From Actinomycetes bacterium (GTDB lineage Bacteria; Actinomycetota; Actinomycetes; Actinomycetales; Cellulomonadaceae): 11,630 bases of DNA. The stretch's first letter is position 1. Each line of letters begins with the position of its first letter. The DNA is taken from assembly GCA_023462275.1 (NCBI GenBank), contig JAEWYD010000160.1, positions 1 through 11,630 on the forward strand, given 5' to 3'. The notes under the pieces are model-generated. The model was not told where the DNA came from and did not search any database. It saw nothing but the letters and a program-made list of their open reading frames with translations. Both the position numbers and the translations under genes were made by a program. Shown in pieces: positions 1 through 7,229 of the stretch.

Positions 1-734
1 GGGTGGCGCTCGCGCTGCAGGTCGGCGTGAACTTCGCCAACGACTACTCCGACGGGGTACGCGGGACGGACGTGAACCGCGTCGGCCCGCTGCGCCTGAC
101 GGCGTCGGGGGCGGCGCGCCCGGAGCAGGTGCGGGGGGCGGCGTTCGCCGCGTTCGGCGTGGGCGCGCTCCTCGGGCTCGCGCTGGTGGCGCTGAGCGGC
201 GAGTGGTGGCTGCTCGTCGTCGGCGCCGCCGCGATCGCCGCGGCGTGGTTCTACACCGGTGGCCGGAGGCCCTACGGGTACCTGGGGCTCGGCGACGTCG
301 GCGTCTTCCTCTTCTTCGGCCTCGTCGCCGTTCTGGGGACCACCTACACGCAGTTCGGCCGCGTCACGTGGCCGGCGGTGCTGGGGGCGGTGGGGATCGG
401 CCTGCTGGCGTGCGCGCTGCTCATGGTCAACAACATCCGCGACGTGCCCGGCGACGCGCTCGCCGGCAAGCGGACGCTGGCCGTGCGGCTCGGCGAGCGC
501 CGTGCGCGACGCGTCTACGCCGCCGAGCTGAGCCTCGCGATCGTCGCCGGGCTGGCGTGCGCGCCGGCGTCCCTGGGTGCGCTCCTGGTGCTGGTGCTGG
601 CCGTGCCGGTCGGCATCCTGTCGGTGACCGTGATCGCCGGCGCGCGCGGCGTCCTGCTGCGCCCCGTGCTCGCCGGCACGGGCCTGCTGGAGCTCGCCTA
701 CGGGATCCTGCTGGGGATCGGCCTGGCGCTCTAG
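1..734 (+). CDS. menA: MenA, 1,4-dihydroxy-2-naphthoate polyprenyltransferase (5' end outside window)
   Basis: Membrane prenyltransferase of the UbiA superfamily that attaches a polyprenyl chain to 1,4-dihydroxy-2-naphthoate, giving demethylmenaquinone. The visible part is about 243 codons, and the reading frame is open to the window edge. Family members are usually near 290-300 residues, so roughly 50 N-terminal residues are missing; the GTG at base 3 is internal. The first Asp-rich motif reads NFANDYSDGVRGTD, and the second reads NNIRDVPGDALAGKRTLAVRLG in part (N-N-x-R-D...D...AGKRTLA), both typical of MenA rather than UbiA. Several hydrophobic segments follow (e.g. LLGLALVALSGEWWLLVVG). 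The gene stops at TAG 732-734, 19 bp from the stop of the convergent DUF4229 gene. Identification is by motif; I see no frameshift in the visible part. Confidence 0.93.
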   Translation, partial: VALALQVGVNFANDYSDGVRGTDVNRVGPLRLTASGAARPEQVRGAAFAAFGVGALLGLALVALSGEWWLLVVGAAAIAAAWFYTGGRRPYGYLGLGDVGVFLFFGLVAVLGTTYTQFGRVTWPAVLGAVGIGLLACALLMVNNIRDVPGDALAGKRTLAVRLGERRARRVYAAELSLAIVAGLACAPASLGALLVLVLAVPVGILSVTVIAGARGVLLRPVLAGTGLLELAYGILLGIGLAL

Positions 735-747
735 CGAGCAATGGCCG

Positions 748-769
748 GCCCGGTCAGCCTCGTCCGGGC
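748..769. terminator. Possible weak hairpin at the 3' ends of menA and the DUF4229 gene
   Basis: Arms GCCCGG (748-753) and CCGGGC (764-769) flank a 10-base loop that begins with the minus-strand stop codon (754-756). There is no T-tract. Six-base arms arise easily by chance in such GC-rich DNA, so this is only a candidate terminator between two convergent genes. Confidence 0.25.
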
Positions 770-1188
770 TCCGACGCGGGTCGCTCCCCGGCCTGCCGCC
801 CGCCGTCGCCGGTCTCCTGCCCGCCGTCACCGGCCTCGTGCCCGCCGTCACCGGTCTCGTGCCCGCCGTCACCGGTCTCGTGCCCGCCGTCGCCCGTCTG
901 CTGCCCGCCCTCACCGGAGGCCCGACGTGCCGCCTCGTCAGCGGCGTCCTCGACGTCGGCGTCCTCCGTCACGAGCCGCTGGAGGCCGGGCCGCGCACCC
1001 GACTGCCGGTCCGCCAGCCACCGTGCCGCCGCGTCGCGCTGCCGACCGAGCAGCACGTAGGACAGCGCGAACGCGACCACGACGGCCACGAGGACGAGCA
1101 GCCAGCCCCCCATGCCGACCAGCCACAGGACGAGCAGCGCGGCGGCGAACAGCGCCAGCCGCAGGAGCGAGTAGGTGATCACCGGCAC
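754..1188 (-). CDS. DUF4229 family small membrane protein with repetitive hydrophilic tail
   Basis: About 144 residues; function unknown. The N-terminus (residues 4-48) holds two closely spaced hydrophobic segments, LLRLALFAAALLVLWLVG and WLLVLVAVVVAFALSYVLL. A basic LGRQRDAAARWLADR stretch follows; this layout matches the actinobacterial DUF4229 family. The tail (about residues 92-133) is a Gly/Asp-rich seven-residue repeat of the form GDGGHET, probably disordered. I chose GTG 1188 because a TACGCT -10-like hexamer lies exactly six bases upstream with no Shine-Dalgarno sequence, which suggests a leaderless start. GTG 1182 (VITYSLL) is the alternative. The gene is divergent from the PLDc_N gene and convergent with menA. 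Its location near menA is a recurrent actinobacterial arrangement as I recall, but gives no function. Confidence 0.8.
   Translation of the reverse strand: MPVITYSLLRLALFAAALLVLWLVGMGGWLLVLVAVVVAFALSYVLLGRQRDAAARWLADRQSGARPGLQRLVTEDADVEDAADEAARRASGEGGQQTGDGGHETGDGGHETGDGGHEAGDGGQETGDGGRQAGERPASEPGRG
799..918. repeat. Tandem 21 bp repeat inside the DUF4229 gene
   Basis: Units begin at 799, 820, 841, 862 and 883, each with the core CCCGCCGTCACCGGTCTC or a near copy, and a degenerate sixth begins at 904. The units at 841 and 862 are identical. Because 21 is a multiple of three, the array encodes heptads (GDGGHET, GDGGHEA, GDGGQET) without shifting frame. Copy number could change by replication slippage while keeping the reading frame. 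Confidence 0.9.
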
Positions 1189-1221
1189 GCCGCCAGCGTA
1201 GGCCCGGCCTATCGTGGAGGC
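1189..1221. promoter_or_regulatory. Divergent leaderless promoter pair (DUF4229 and PLDc_N genes)
   Basis: Only 33 bp separate the two start codons. On the plus strand TATCGT (1210-1215) is followed by six bases and ATG 1222. On the minus strand TACGCT (1200-1195) is followed by six bases and GTG 1188. Both fit the actinobacterial TANNNT -10 with transcription starting on the initiation codon. The two hexamers flank the palindrome TAGGCC-C-GGCCTA (1199-1211), which could be an operator. GGAGG (1216-1220) ends one base before the ATG, too close for a normal ribosome binding site. No clear -35 elements are visible; they would fall inside the opposite gene. Confidence 0.55.
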
Positions 1222-1614
1222 ATGAGGCTGCTCGTCTACGTGGTACCGGTCGCGCTCGCCATCTACGCGCTGTTCGACCTCTACCGCTCCGAGGAGCACG
1301 AGCGCTCGGGCCTTCCGCCGGTGCTGTGGGCGCTGGTCATCATCGTTCTTCCCGTCCTCGGACCGATCGTCTGGATCTTCACCTCGACCGTCCGTCGCGC
1401 GGAGGCTTCTTCCCAGGGCGGGGGCGGGCAGAACCGCCCGCGCGGCGTCCCGGGCGGTCCCGCGCACCCGCCCCGACCGCCTCGCCCCTCCGGCCCGGTC
1501 GCCCCCGACGACGACCCCGAGTTCCTGCGCGAGCTGGAGCGCCAGTGGCGGCGCACCGAGCGCGGCGACGACGCCCCGGACGAGCCGTCCCCAGGTGGCG
1601 CGCCGAAGAGCTGA
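1222..1614 (+). CDS. PLDc_N domain (phospholipase D-nuclease N-terminal-like) membrane protein
   Basis: A 130-residue protein. Residues 1-55 form two membrane segments, LLVYVVPVALAIYALFDL and PPVLWALVIIVLPVLGPIVWIF, separated by a short polar loop (YRSEEHERSG). This is the classic PLDc_N hairpin with the D-x-x-R after the first helix and the LGPIxW after the second. That domain usually precedes phospholipase D catalytic domains, but here it stands alone, as it often does in actinobacteria; no HKD motif is present. A Pro/Gly-rich linker (65-95) leads to an acidic-amphipathic stretch, DDDPEFLRELERQWRR (96-111), that may contact a partner. The ATG is set by the end of the divergent gene and the TATCGT element six bases upstream. 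The molecular role is unknown. Confidence 0.85.
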   Translation: MRLLVYVVPVALAIYALFDLYRSEEHERSGLPPVLWALVIIVLPVLGPIVWIFTSTVRRAEASSQGGGGQNRPRGVPGGPAHPPRPPRPSGPVAPDDDPEFLRELERQWRRTERGDDAPDEPSPGGAPKS

Positions 1615-1621
1615 CACCTGG
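1591..1621. terminator. Possible hairpin between the PLDc_N and HNH genes
   Basis: CCAGGTG (1591-1597) and CACCTGG (1615-1621) form perfect seven-base arms around a 17-base loop that contains the PLDc_N stop codon (1612-1614). There is no T-run. It lies at a convergent junction with only 22 bp between stop codons, so termination here is plausible but unproven. Confidence 0.35.
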
Positions 1622-1636
1622 CGAGGCACCGCCCGG

Positions 1637-3202
1637 TCACGCGGCACCGCTCCACTCGAACAACCCGTCGGGCCCTGGTGCGTCGCGGCATCGCGGGGCC
1701 CCTCGCGCAGAGCCCACTGGCACCCCTCGCCCGAGTCCCTCTGGCGCCTCGCCCGCGAATCCCTCTGGCGTCCCGCGTGCGGAACGGTCCGCCTCTCGCG
1801 TCGGGCCGCCGACCGCGCGCTCCGGCTCGGCACGTCCGCCGCCATCCCCGCGACCGATCGGCGTCCCGTCGGCTTTTGTGAACCGGAACCTGCCGAACGC
1901 CGCAGTGATGAGGACCGCCTTCCGGTGGACCTCGTGATGGTGATAACGGCAGAGGAGGATCCCGTTGCTCACCGACGTCTCCCCACCCCGGCTCCACCAC
2001 CGGATGTGGTGCACCTCGCAGAGCACGGGCGCGGCGTCGCACCCGGGGTACCGGCACCGCTTGTCCCGGGCCACGACGGCCCATCGCTGGGCACCCGTGT
2101 AGGTCCGCTGGGCGCGTCCGACGTCGAGCGGTTGGCCCTGCGGGTCCATCACCACGCGCGTGAGCTGCGCGTCGCACGCGAGCCGCGCCAGCGAGGACAG
2201 GGTGAGGGGCGTGCCGTCGTCCAGCTCCGCCGGAGCGCCGAGCGTGCCGTCGGCTGCGGTGAGAGCGGCGACGGCGGGGGTCCCGGGAACGGCCCGTCCG
2301 GCGTCGTCGTGGGGGCGGTCCGCGGCCAGAGCGGCGTAGGTCTCGAACGGGACGTGCACGAGGAGGTGCGGGCGCACGAGCGCCCTGCCGGCGCCGGCGA
2401 GCCCCTGGTCGAGCACGATCCTGGCCAGGCTGCCGAGCGCCTCGGCGCGTCGCCGCTCGGGCGTGCGCGGGTCGTCGGCGGCCGGGACGCCGGCGACCGC
2501 CCGCAGCGCCGTCCTGAGCGCCTCCGCGTTCTCCGGCGCGAGGAAGCCGCGCAGGTCAAGTCCTCCGGACCGCGGCGTCAGCGTGAGGTACTCGCGCGCC
2601 TCGACGGCAACCTCCTCCGCCTCGTGCGACGCGGTGTCCACGGCCGCCGCCCACCGGCGGGTGAAGCGGTCGAACTGGTCCACCGTCATCCGCCTGGCGG
2701 CCTCGACGAGATACGCCTGGTTGCGGTCGTCCCGGTCGGACGCGAGCGCGGCCCTGCGCGCATCCGACGTGGCCGCCCGACGGCTGATCACCTCGGCGTG
2801 CGCGAGGCTGATGTCGCCCTCGGCGACCGCGCTCGCCACCGCCGGGGCCTCGACGTCGAGGAGCTGGCCGAGCGCCACCTCGCGGCGGGCCGTGCCGACG
2901 GACATCCCGCCCCTGCCCGCCATCCACTCGGGCAGCGTGCGCGCCGACCCGCCCACGGCCCAGCGACCGTCCTCCCGGATGCGCGCCGTGAGCCGGGCGC
3001 GCAACGCGCCCAGTTGGTCCACTGCGCGACGGAGGGCGTCGTGCACCGACGCCGCTGCGGGGCCGTCGATTCGTGACAGGTCGAGCTCCGCCGCTCGCGC
3101 CGCGACGCCGGCCAGCTCGTCCAGCCACGCGGCGAGACCCGGCGCGAGACCAGTCCCGGGGGTGGCAGCACCAGGAGGGGACGCCACGCTCTCCACCGCC
3201 AC
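1637..3202 (-). CDS. DUF222 / HNH endonuclease (13E12 repeat-type protein)
   Basis: About 521 residues. The N-terminal two thirds match the DUF222 helical region (e.g. GDISLAHAEVISRRA, ARRMTVDQFDRF, RGFLAPENAEALRTAL). A C-terminal HNH nuclease with zinc-binding cysteines follows at about 383-430: CRYPGCDAAP, LCEVHHIRWWSRGGET, then N and LLCRYHHHEVH. The paired histidines (398-399), the Asn (413) and the second His cluster are intact, so the nuclease should be active. The C-terminal 80 residues are low-complexity (GTPEG, GEAPEG, GRGVPVG), encoded by imperfect repeats around 1730-1790. Substrate and role are unknown; such genes are multicopy and variable in actinobacteria and some are SOS-linked in mycobacteria. 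Start: GTG 3202 was preferred because the palindrome and -10 at 3227-3244 lie upstream of it; GTG 3196 is possible. Confidence 0.88.
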   Translation of the reverse strand: MAVESVASPPGAATPGTGLAPGLAAWLDELAGVAARAAELDLSRIDGPAAASVHDALRRAVDQLGALRARLTARIREDGRWAVGGSARTLPEWMAGRGGMSVGTARREVALGQLLDVEAPAVASAVAEGDISLAHAEVISRRAATSDARRAALASDRDDRNQAYLVEAARRMTVDQFDRFTRRWAAAVDTASHEAEEVAVEAREYLTLTPRSGGLDLRGFLAPENAEALRTALRAVAGVPAADDPRTPERRRAEALGSLARIVLDQGLAGAGRALVRPHLLVHVPFETYAALAADRPHDDAGRAVPGTPAVAALTAADGTLGAPAELDDGTPLTLSSLARLACDAQLTRVVMDPQGQPLDVGRAQRTYTGAQRWAVVARDKRCRYPGCDAAPVLCEVHHIRWWSRGGETSVSNGILLCRYHHHEVHRKAVLITAAFGRFRFTKADGTPIGRGDGGGRAEPERAVGGPTREADRSARGTPEGFAGEAPEGLGRGVPVGSARGAPRCRDAPGPDGLFEWSGAA

Positions 3203-3551
3203 GTCTTCACCGCCCGTCGTAGTTGTTCGTACAGATGTACGATAGCATCGTCGCATGGCCGAAGGGAAGATCGAAGGATGCAGCTCGGAACGCCTCAACC
3301 TCAGCGCACGGCGGCGCCGCACGGCAGTCGTCCACAGGACGAGCCGCACCCAGGTCCGCTCGCGGGCAGAGCCCGCCGGCACGGCCGTCCGCTGGCGCCG
3401 CGGAGGCGCGCCGAGGGTGCGCGGGCGCGCGCAGGCGCCACGACCGTGAGCACCAGCCACAGCCGTGCCGCGAGGCCGCTGCGCGACGCCTCACACCGGC
3501 CGAGGGAGGGTCACGACCTCGACCGGCGTCACCCGACCCGGAGGCGTCGGC
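3203..3551. other. Gene-free stretch between the HNH gene and ccsB
   Basis: These 349 bp contain the HNH promoter and SOS-like box at the left end (3227-3244). Open frames here give low-complexity Arg/Ala/Pro-rich translations with no recognisable domain, so I call none. A 9 bp inverted repeat, CGACGCCTC (3484-3492) and GAGGCGTCG (3541-3549), lies just beyond the ccsB stop codon, but its 48-base loop is long for a terminator. A short GGCTC-A-GAGCC hairpin (3549-3559) covers the ccsB stop codon. No tRNA or small RNA signature is visible. Confidence 0.6.
3227..3242. promoter_or_regulatory. LexA/SOS-box-like palindrome over the HNH promoter
   Basis: TCGTACAGATGTACGA is a perfect inverted repeat with six-base arms around AGAT. 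The Gram-positive LexA box is recalled as TCGAAC-N4-GTTCGA; this site differs only by a symmetric A-to-T change at the fourth base of each arm, and keeps the inner A..T of the corynebacterial form. It overlaps the minus-strand -10-like TATCGT (3244-3239), where a repressor would block RNA polymerase. DUF222/HNH genes of M. tuberculosis have been reported with LexA sites. No -35 is clear. Confidence 0.6.
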
Positions 3552-4655
3552 TCAGAGCCCGGAGTAGCTGTGCAGCCCCTGGAAGAACAGGTTCACGCCC
3601 GTGAAGTTGAAGAGCACCGTCGCGTAGCCGACCAGCACGAACCACGCCGCGCGACGACCCGACCAACCGACCGTCGTCCGCGCGTGGAGGTAGGCCGCGT
3701 AGACCACCCAGACGACGAAGCTCCAGACCTCCTTGGGGTCCCACCCCCAGTACCGGCCCCAGGCGTGCTCCGCCCAGATCGCGCCGGCCATCACCGTGAA
3801 GGTCCACAGCACGAAGCCGACGGCGGTGATCCGGAAGCTGAGCGCCTCGAGCTCGCGCGGCGTGGGCAGGGCATCGAGCATCCGCCACCGCGGGCCCGTG
3901 AGCCGTAGCCGCGGCCGCTCCACCAACCCGTCGCGCTGCCGCGCACGGGAGTCCTTGAGCAGCTGGAGCGCCGAGGCGGCGAAGGACACGGTGAACAGGC
4001 CGGTGGCGATCGTGGCGATCGACACGTGGATGACGAGCCAGTAGCTCTGCAGCGCCGGTTCGACCGCGTCGGCCGGCACGTAGAACACGGTCAGGCCGAG
4101 GCCGAGCGCCACGACGGCGAGGCCGACGACGATCGTCCCCAGGAACCGCACGTCCCGACGGCGCGTGAGCGCGAGGAACGTCGCGACCGCCACGAACGAG
4201 CCCACGAGGGAGAACTCGTACATGTTGGCCCACGGCACCCGGCCGGAGGCGAGGGCCCGCAGCACCAGCGAGACCGCCTGGAAGAGGAGCCCCAGCGTGG
4301 CCGTCGCCATCGCGATGCCGACGGCGCGGCGCGGCCCCGCGTCCATGCGCGGCACGGCCGACGACGCCTCGTCACGGGACGATCCCGCCGACGACCGCTG
4401 TCGCCCTGCGGCGACCGGTGCGCCCGCACCCGCCCGCACCTGCGCACGCGCGGGCACGGCACCGGCCCGCACGGAACCCGCCCGCACGGAACCCGCCGGC
4501 ACGGCGACGTCCGTCCGCGCGTCGGCGCCCTCCCGGGCCGCGACGCCGCGGACGTCCGCCAGACGCGCCAGGTCCATGGCGAACGCCACGAAGGCGATCG
4601 CGTACGCCGTCGTGGCGCCCCACGCCAGCAGCGTGCTCAGCTCACCGAGGCTCAT
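3552..4655 (-). CDS. ccsB: CcsB (CcsA/ResC), heme-handling subunit of System II cytochrome c maturation
   Basis: A 367-residue polytopic membrane protein that, with ResB, exports heme and ligates it to apocytochrome c on the outer face. The heme-binding WWD-type segment is complete: WAEHAWGRYWGWDPKEVW (294-311), with WGxYWxWDPKE. Candidate heme-ligand histidines are H210 (WLVIHVSIATI) and H324 (AAYLHARTT). Membrane segments lie near 6-28, 111-133, 149-163, 171-192, 207-230, 275-293, 311-326 and 336-350. An unusual Ala/Arg/Ser-rich insert (about 36-108) separates the first segment from the core. ATG 4655 has the upstream sequence GGAGAGG at good spacing and overlaps the resB end by 14 bp, so it is preferred over upstream codons. 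It is the last gene of the operon. Confidence 0.95.
   Translation of the reverse strand: MSLGELSTLLAWGATTAYAIAFVAFAMDLARLADVRGVAAREGADARTDVAVPAGSVRAGSVRAGAVPARAQVRAGAGAPVAAGRQRSSAGSSRDEASSAVPRMDAGPRRAVGIAMATATLGLLFQAVSLVLRALASGRVPWANMYEFSLVGSFVAVATFLALTRRRDVRFLGTIVVGLAVVALGLGLTVFYVPADAVEPALQSYWLVIHVSIATIATGLFTVSFAASALQLLKDSRARQRDGLVERPRLRLTGPRWRMLDALPTPRELEALSFRITAVGFVLWTFTVMAGAIWAEHAWGRYWGWDPKEVWSFVVWVVYAAYLHARTTVGWSGRRAAWFVLVGYATVLFNFTGVNLFFQGLHSYSGL
4451..4510. repeat. 15 bp tandem repeat in the ccsB linker
   Basis: Two exact copies of CCCGCACGGAACCCG occur at 4466-4480 and 4481-4495, with degenerate copies on each side (4451-4465 and 4496-4510). On the minus strand they encode the five-residue unit A-G-S-V-R (AGSVRAGSVRAGAVP) within the cytoplasmic or loop insert of CcsB. 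The repeat keeps frame. Confidence 0.8.
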
Positions 4656-6375
4656 CGCCGTCCTCTCCGTCGACCTGCCCGAGGTCGTCCGACCCCGTGG
4701 CGTCCAGCGCCCGCACCGCACCGACCACTCGCTCGAGCTCCCCGGCCAGACCGGCGTCGTCGCCGCGTGCCAGGGCCGCCAGGGAGACGGCCGTCACGCC
4801 CTCATGCTCCGTCACGCGCACCCAGACCCGCCTCCTGGGCGTGAACAGGCTCACCACCAGCCCCACGAGCGCGGCGATCGCAAATCCGAGGATCGCGCCG
4901 AGCGCGGGGTCGTGCCGAAGGTCCAGCGCGACGAACCGCGGCAGGCCCGTGAAGGTCAACGTGCCGAGGCCGTCGGGCAATTCCACGGTCTGCCCGGGCC
5001 GCACCACCACGGTGGCGGGCGCGCCGTCGGAGCCCATCACCTGCGTCATCCGGGCGGTGTCGAGCTGGTAGACGTTCTGGGGCACCCCGGTGTCCAGGCC
5101 CAGGTCACCGCGCCAGACGGCGAGTACGAGCACCGGGTCCCGCGGCTCCGGGTGCACCGACGCCGCGCCGGCGGGCGTGATCACGGCGGAGGGCAGGAGG
5201 TAGCCCACCAGACCGATCTGGTCGCCCGTCGACACGTCGGGCACCTTCACCACGCCGCGCGACGTGTACACCGGGTCCTGCGGCAGGAAGGGGACGGGGC
5301 CCGCGAAGGCGACCTGCCCCGCGGCGTCGCGCACCTCGACGTCGGGCGCGTAGCCGTTGCCCTGCAGGTACACGTGGGCGCCACCGACGCTCAGCGGGTG
5401 GTTCACGCGGATGGCGGCCTCGCGCGACTGCCCGTCCGGCTGCGTCACCGTCACGTCGGCCTGGAAGGTCTCGGGCTTGGCGTCCTCGCGGAAGGTCGCC
5501 TCGAACCGGTCGAGGTGGAGCGTGAACGGTACGAGCGACGAGGGATCGAAACCCGTCCCGCCCACGAAGGTGTCGTAGTCGGTCACCGAGTTCGCGAAGC
5601 CCCGGCCCTCGACGACGATCGCCTGCCCCCGGTAGTGGAAGAGCTGGCCGAGGGCGATGGCCACGAGCAGGCCGAGGAGCGCCAGGTGGAACAGGATGTT
5701 GCCGGTCTCGCGCAGGTAGCCGCGCTCGGCGCTGAGGGTGCGGGCGCCGCTCGGCTCCTCCCCGCGCACCACCCGGAACCGCGGCAGCGCGCGCACGGAG
5801 CCGCGCAGCGCCGTCGTCGCGACCCTCAGCACCTCGTCCGGCGACGCCGTCGTCGACAGCTCCGCGTGCTCCGGGAACCGCTCGAACCGGCGCGGCGCGC
5901 GGGGCGGCTGCGCGCGCAGCGACCGCACGTGCACGGCCAGCCGCGGCAGGATGCAGCCGATCAGCGAGGTGAACAGCAGCAGGTAGACGGCGGAGAACCA
6001 TACCGACGCGTAGACGTCGAACATCCCGAGCCGGTCCAGCCACTGGCCGAACCGGGGGTTGTCGGCCAGGTACTGGGCCACTGCGGACGGGTCGACGGGC
6101 CGCTGCGGCAGGATCGAGCCGGGGATGGCGACCACGGCCAGCAGCATGAGAAGCATGAGCGCGACCCGCATGCTGGTGAGCTGCCGCCACGCCCACCGCA
6201 GTGCGCCGACGACACCGAGCCGCGGGAGCTGCGGCCCACCCGGGCGCGAGCCCGACGCGCCACCACCGGGGCCGGTACCCGCCGGGCCCCCGCCGGAGCC
6301 CCCGCCCGAGCCGTCGCCGGCCTCGGCCTCGGGCCCGGCGCCGGCCGCCAGCACGTCGATGCGGTCGTCAGGCAT
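4642..6375 (-). CDS. resB: ResB (Ccs1), cytochrome c maturation protein
   Basis: A 577-residue partner of CcsB in System II heme delivery. A Gly-rich, probably disordered N-terminus (11-49) precedes transmembrane segments at about 71-89 (VALMLLMLLAVVAIPGSIL), 124-143 and 226-245 (NILFHLALLGLLVAIALGQL). A large extracytoplasmic domain follows (about 246-490) and a last membrane segment lies near 494-511. SILPQRP after the first helix and ERGYLRETGNILFH before the third are ResB hallmarks; H230 sits in a membrane segment as expected for a heme-relay histidine. The ATG overlaps the ccdA stop by one base (TGATG), which fixes the start. The cytoplasmic C-terminus (513-577) is acidic. Function is assigned from motifs and operon context. 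Confidence 0.95.
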   Translation of the reverse strand: MPDDRIDVLAAGAGPEAEAGDGSGGGSGGGPAGTGPGGGASGSRPGGPQLPRLGVVGALRWAWRQLTSMRVALMLLMLLAVVAIPGSILPQRPVDPSAVAQYLADNPRFGQWLDRLGMFDVYASVWFSAVYLLLFTSLIGCILPRLAVHVRSLRAQPPRAPRRFERFPEHAELSTTASPDEVLRVATTALRGSVRALPRFRVVRGEEPSGARTLSAERGYLRETGNILFHLALLGLLVAIALGQLFHYRGQAIVVEGRGFANSVTDYDTFVGGTGFDPSSLVPFTLHLDRFEATFREDAKPETFQADVTVTQPDGQSREAAIRVNHPLSVGGAHVYLQGNGYAPDVEVRDAAGQVAFAGPVPFLPQDPVYTSRGVVKVPDVSTGDQIGLVGYLLPSAVITPAGAASVHPEPRDPVLVLAVWRGDLGLDTGVPQNVYQLDTARMTQVMGSDGAPATVVVRPGQTVELPDGLGTLTFTGLPRFVALDLRHDPALGAILGFAIAALVGLVVSLFTPRRRVWVRVTEHEGVTAVSLAALARGDDAGLAGELERVVGAVRALDATGSDDLGQVDGEDGDEPR

Positions 6376-7229
6376 CACACCACCGTCTCGAAGCCGCCGA
6401 TCCAGCCCTGCATGACGCCGGTCAGCTCGCCCCACAGCCCTGTGACCAGGGCCAGGCCGATGAGCACCAGCACGACGCCGCCGCCCCGCATGATCGCCAG
6501 GCGGTGCCGCCGCAGGAAGCCGAAGGCGGCCGTCGAGCGCTCGAACCCGAGGGCGAGCAGGAGGAACGGCAGCCCCAGCCCGAGGCAGTACGCCACCGCG
6601 AGCGCCGCGCCCCGTCCGGCGGAGCCCTGCCCGTACGCGAGCGAGTACACGGCGACGAGGGTCGGCCCGATGCACGGCGTCCAGCCGAGGCCGAACACCA
6701 CACCCAGCGCCGGCGCGCCCCACAGGCCTGCGCGCGGGGCGAACCGCGGCTTCGCCGTCCGCTGCGCGAACGGCAGCCGCCCCACGAAGACCAACCCCAT
6801 GAGCACGACGACGACGCCCAGCACGCGCGTGATGACGTCGCTCCAGCGCACCAGGGTCGCGCCGACCGACCCGGCCACGAACCCGAGGGTCACGAACACC
6901 ACCGTGAACCCGGCCACGAACAGCGCCACGCCGAGCAGCGTGGCGCCCCGGCTCGGACGTGCCGGCGCGGCGAGGCCGACGCGCTCGGCGCCCGGACCGG
7001 TCGCGGGGTTCCCCGCGCCCCCGGGCGCGGCACCCACCGCACCGCCCACCGCGCCACCCACCATGCCGCCCAGGTACCCCAGGTACCCCGGCACGAGCGG
7101 CAGCACGCACGGCGACGCGAAGGACACCAGCCCGGCGAGCACCGCGAGCGGCGCCGCCACGAGCATCGAGCCGTCCGCGACGGACGCCGCCACCGTCTCC
7201 CCGAGGCCGGCCACGAGCACGCCCGTCAC
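6375..7229 (-). CDS. ccdA: CcdA, thiol-disulfide reductant conduit of the DsbD family
   Basis: A 284-residue membrane protein with six predicted helices that carries electrons from cytoplasmic thioredoxin to the extracytoplasmic TlpA/ResA-like protein. The two redox cysteines are present: C41 in SFASPCVLPLVPGYL and C186 in LGWTPCIGPTLVAVY, each beside the helix-breaking prolines characteristic of CcdA. A third cysteine (C215) is not in a known redox position. A Gly/Ala/Pro-rich loop (about 57-95) is longer than usual. GTG 7229 overlaps the upstream stop as GTGA, a classic coupled junction. However, GAGGAGG lies only a couple of bases before it, and GTG 7220 would have better spacing, so the start could be three codons later. 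It lies between its redox partner and resB. Confidence 0.95.
   Translation of the reverse strand: MTGVLVAGLGETVAASVADGSMLVAAPLAVLAGLVSFASPCVLPLVPGYLGYLGGMVGGAVGGAVGAAPGGAGNPATGPGAERVGLAAPARPSRGATLLGVALFVAGFTVVFVTLGFVAGSVGATLVRWSDVITRVLGVVVVLMGLVFVGRLPFAQRTAKPRFAPRAGLWGAPALGVVFGLGWTPCIGPTLVAVYSLAYGQGSAGRGAALAVAYCLGLGLPFLLLALGFERSTAAFGFLRRHRLAIMRGGGVVLVLIGLALVTGLWGELTGVMQGWIGGFETVV

Noticed and set aside
799..918. Regular repeats that could suggest a CRISPR array
   Set aside because: The 21 bp units abut without unique spacers and are in frame within a coding region.
1876..1882. TTGTGAA, a half-site of the Rex operator
   Set aside because: The matching TTCACAA half is missing, and it lies near the 3' end of the HNH coding region rather than at a promoter.
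1595..3076. Long plus-strand open frame opposite the DUF222/HNH gene
   Set aside because: No domain is recognisable, and the opposite strand encodes an intact HNH motif.
3254..3256. ATG at 3256 as start of the HNH protein
   Set aside because: It lies upstream of the -10-like TATCGT and the palindrome; a start there would put the promoter elements inside the coding region. GTG 3202 or 3196 follows them with a plausible leader.
3484..3549. 9 bp inverted repeat below ccsB as an intrinsic terminator
   Set aside because: The 48-base loop is too long for a normal terminator hairpin and no T-tract is present; noted only in the description of the gap.
3278..3604. Small plus-strand open frames in the gap between the HNH gene and ccsB
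   Set aside because: Translations are Arg/Pro/Ala-rich without hydrophobic or conserved pattern, several overlap one another, and one runs into the ccsB 3' end.
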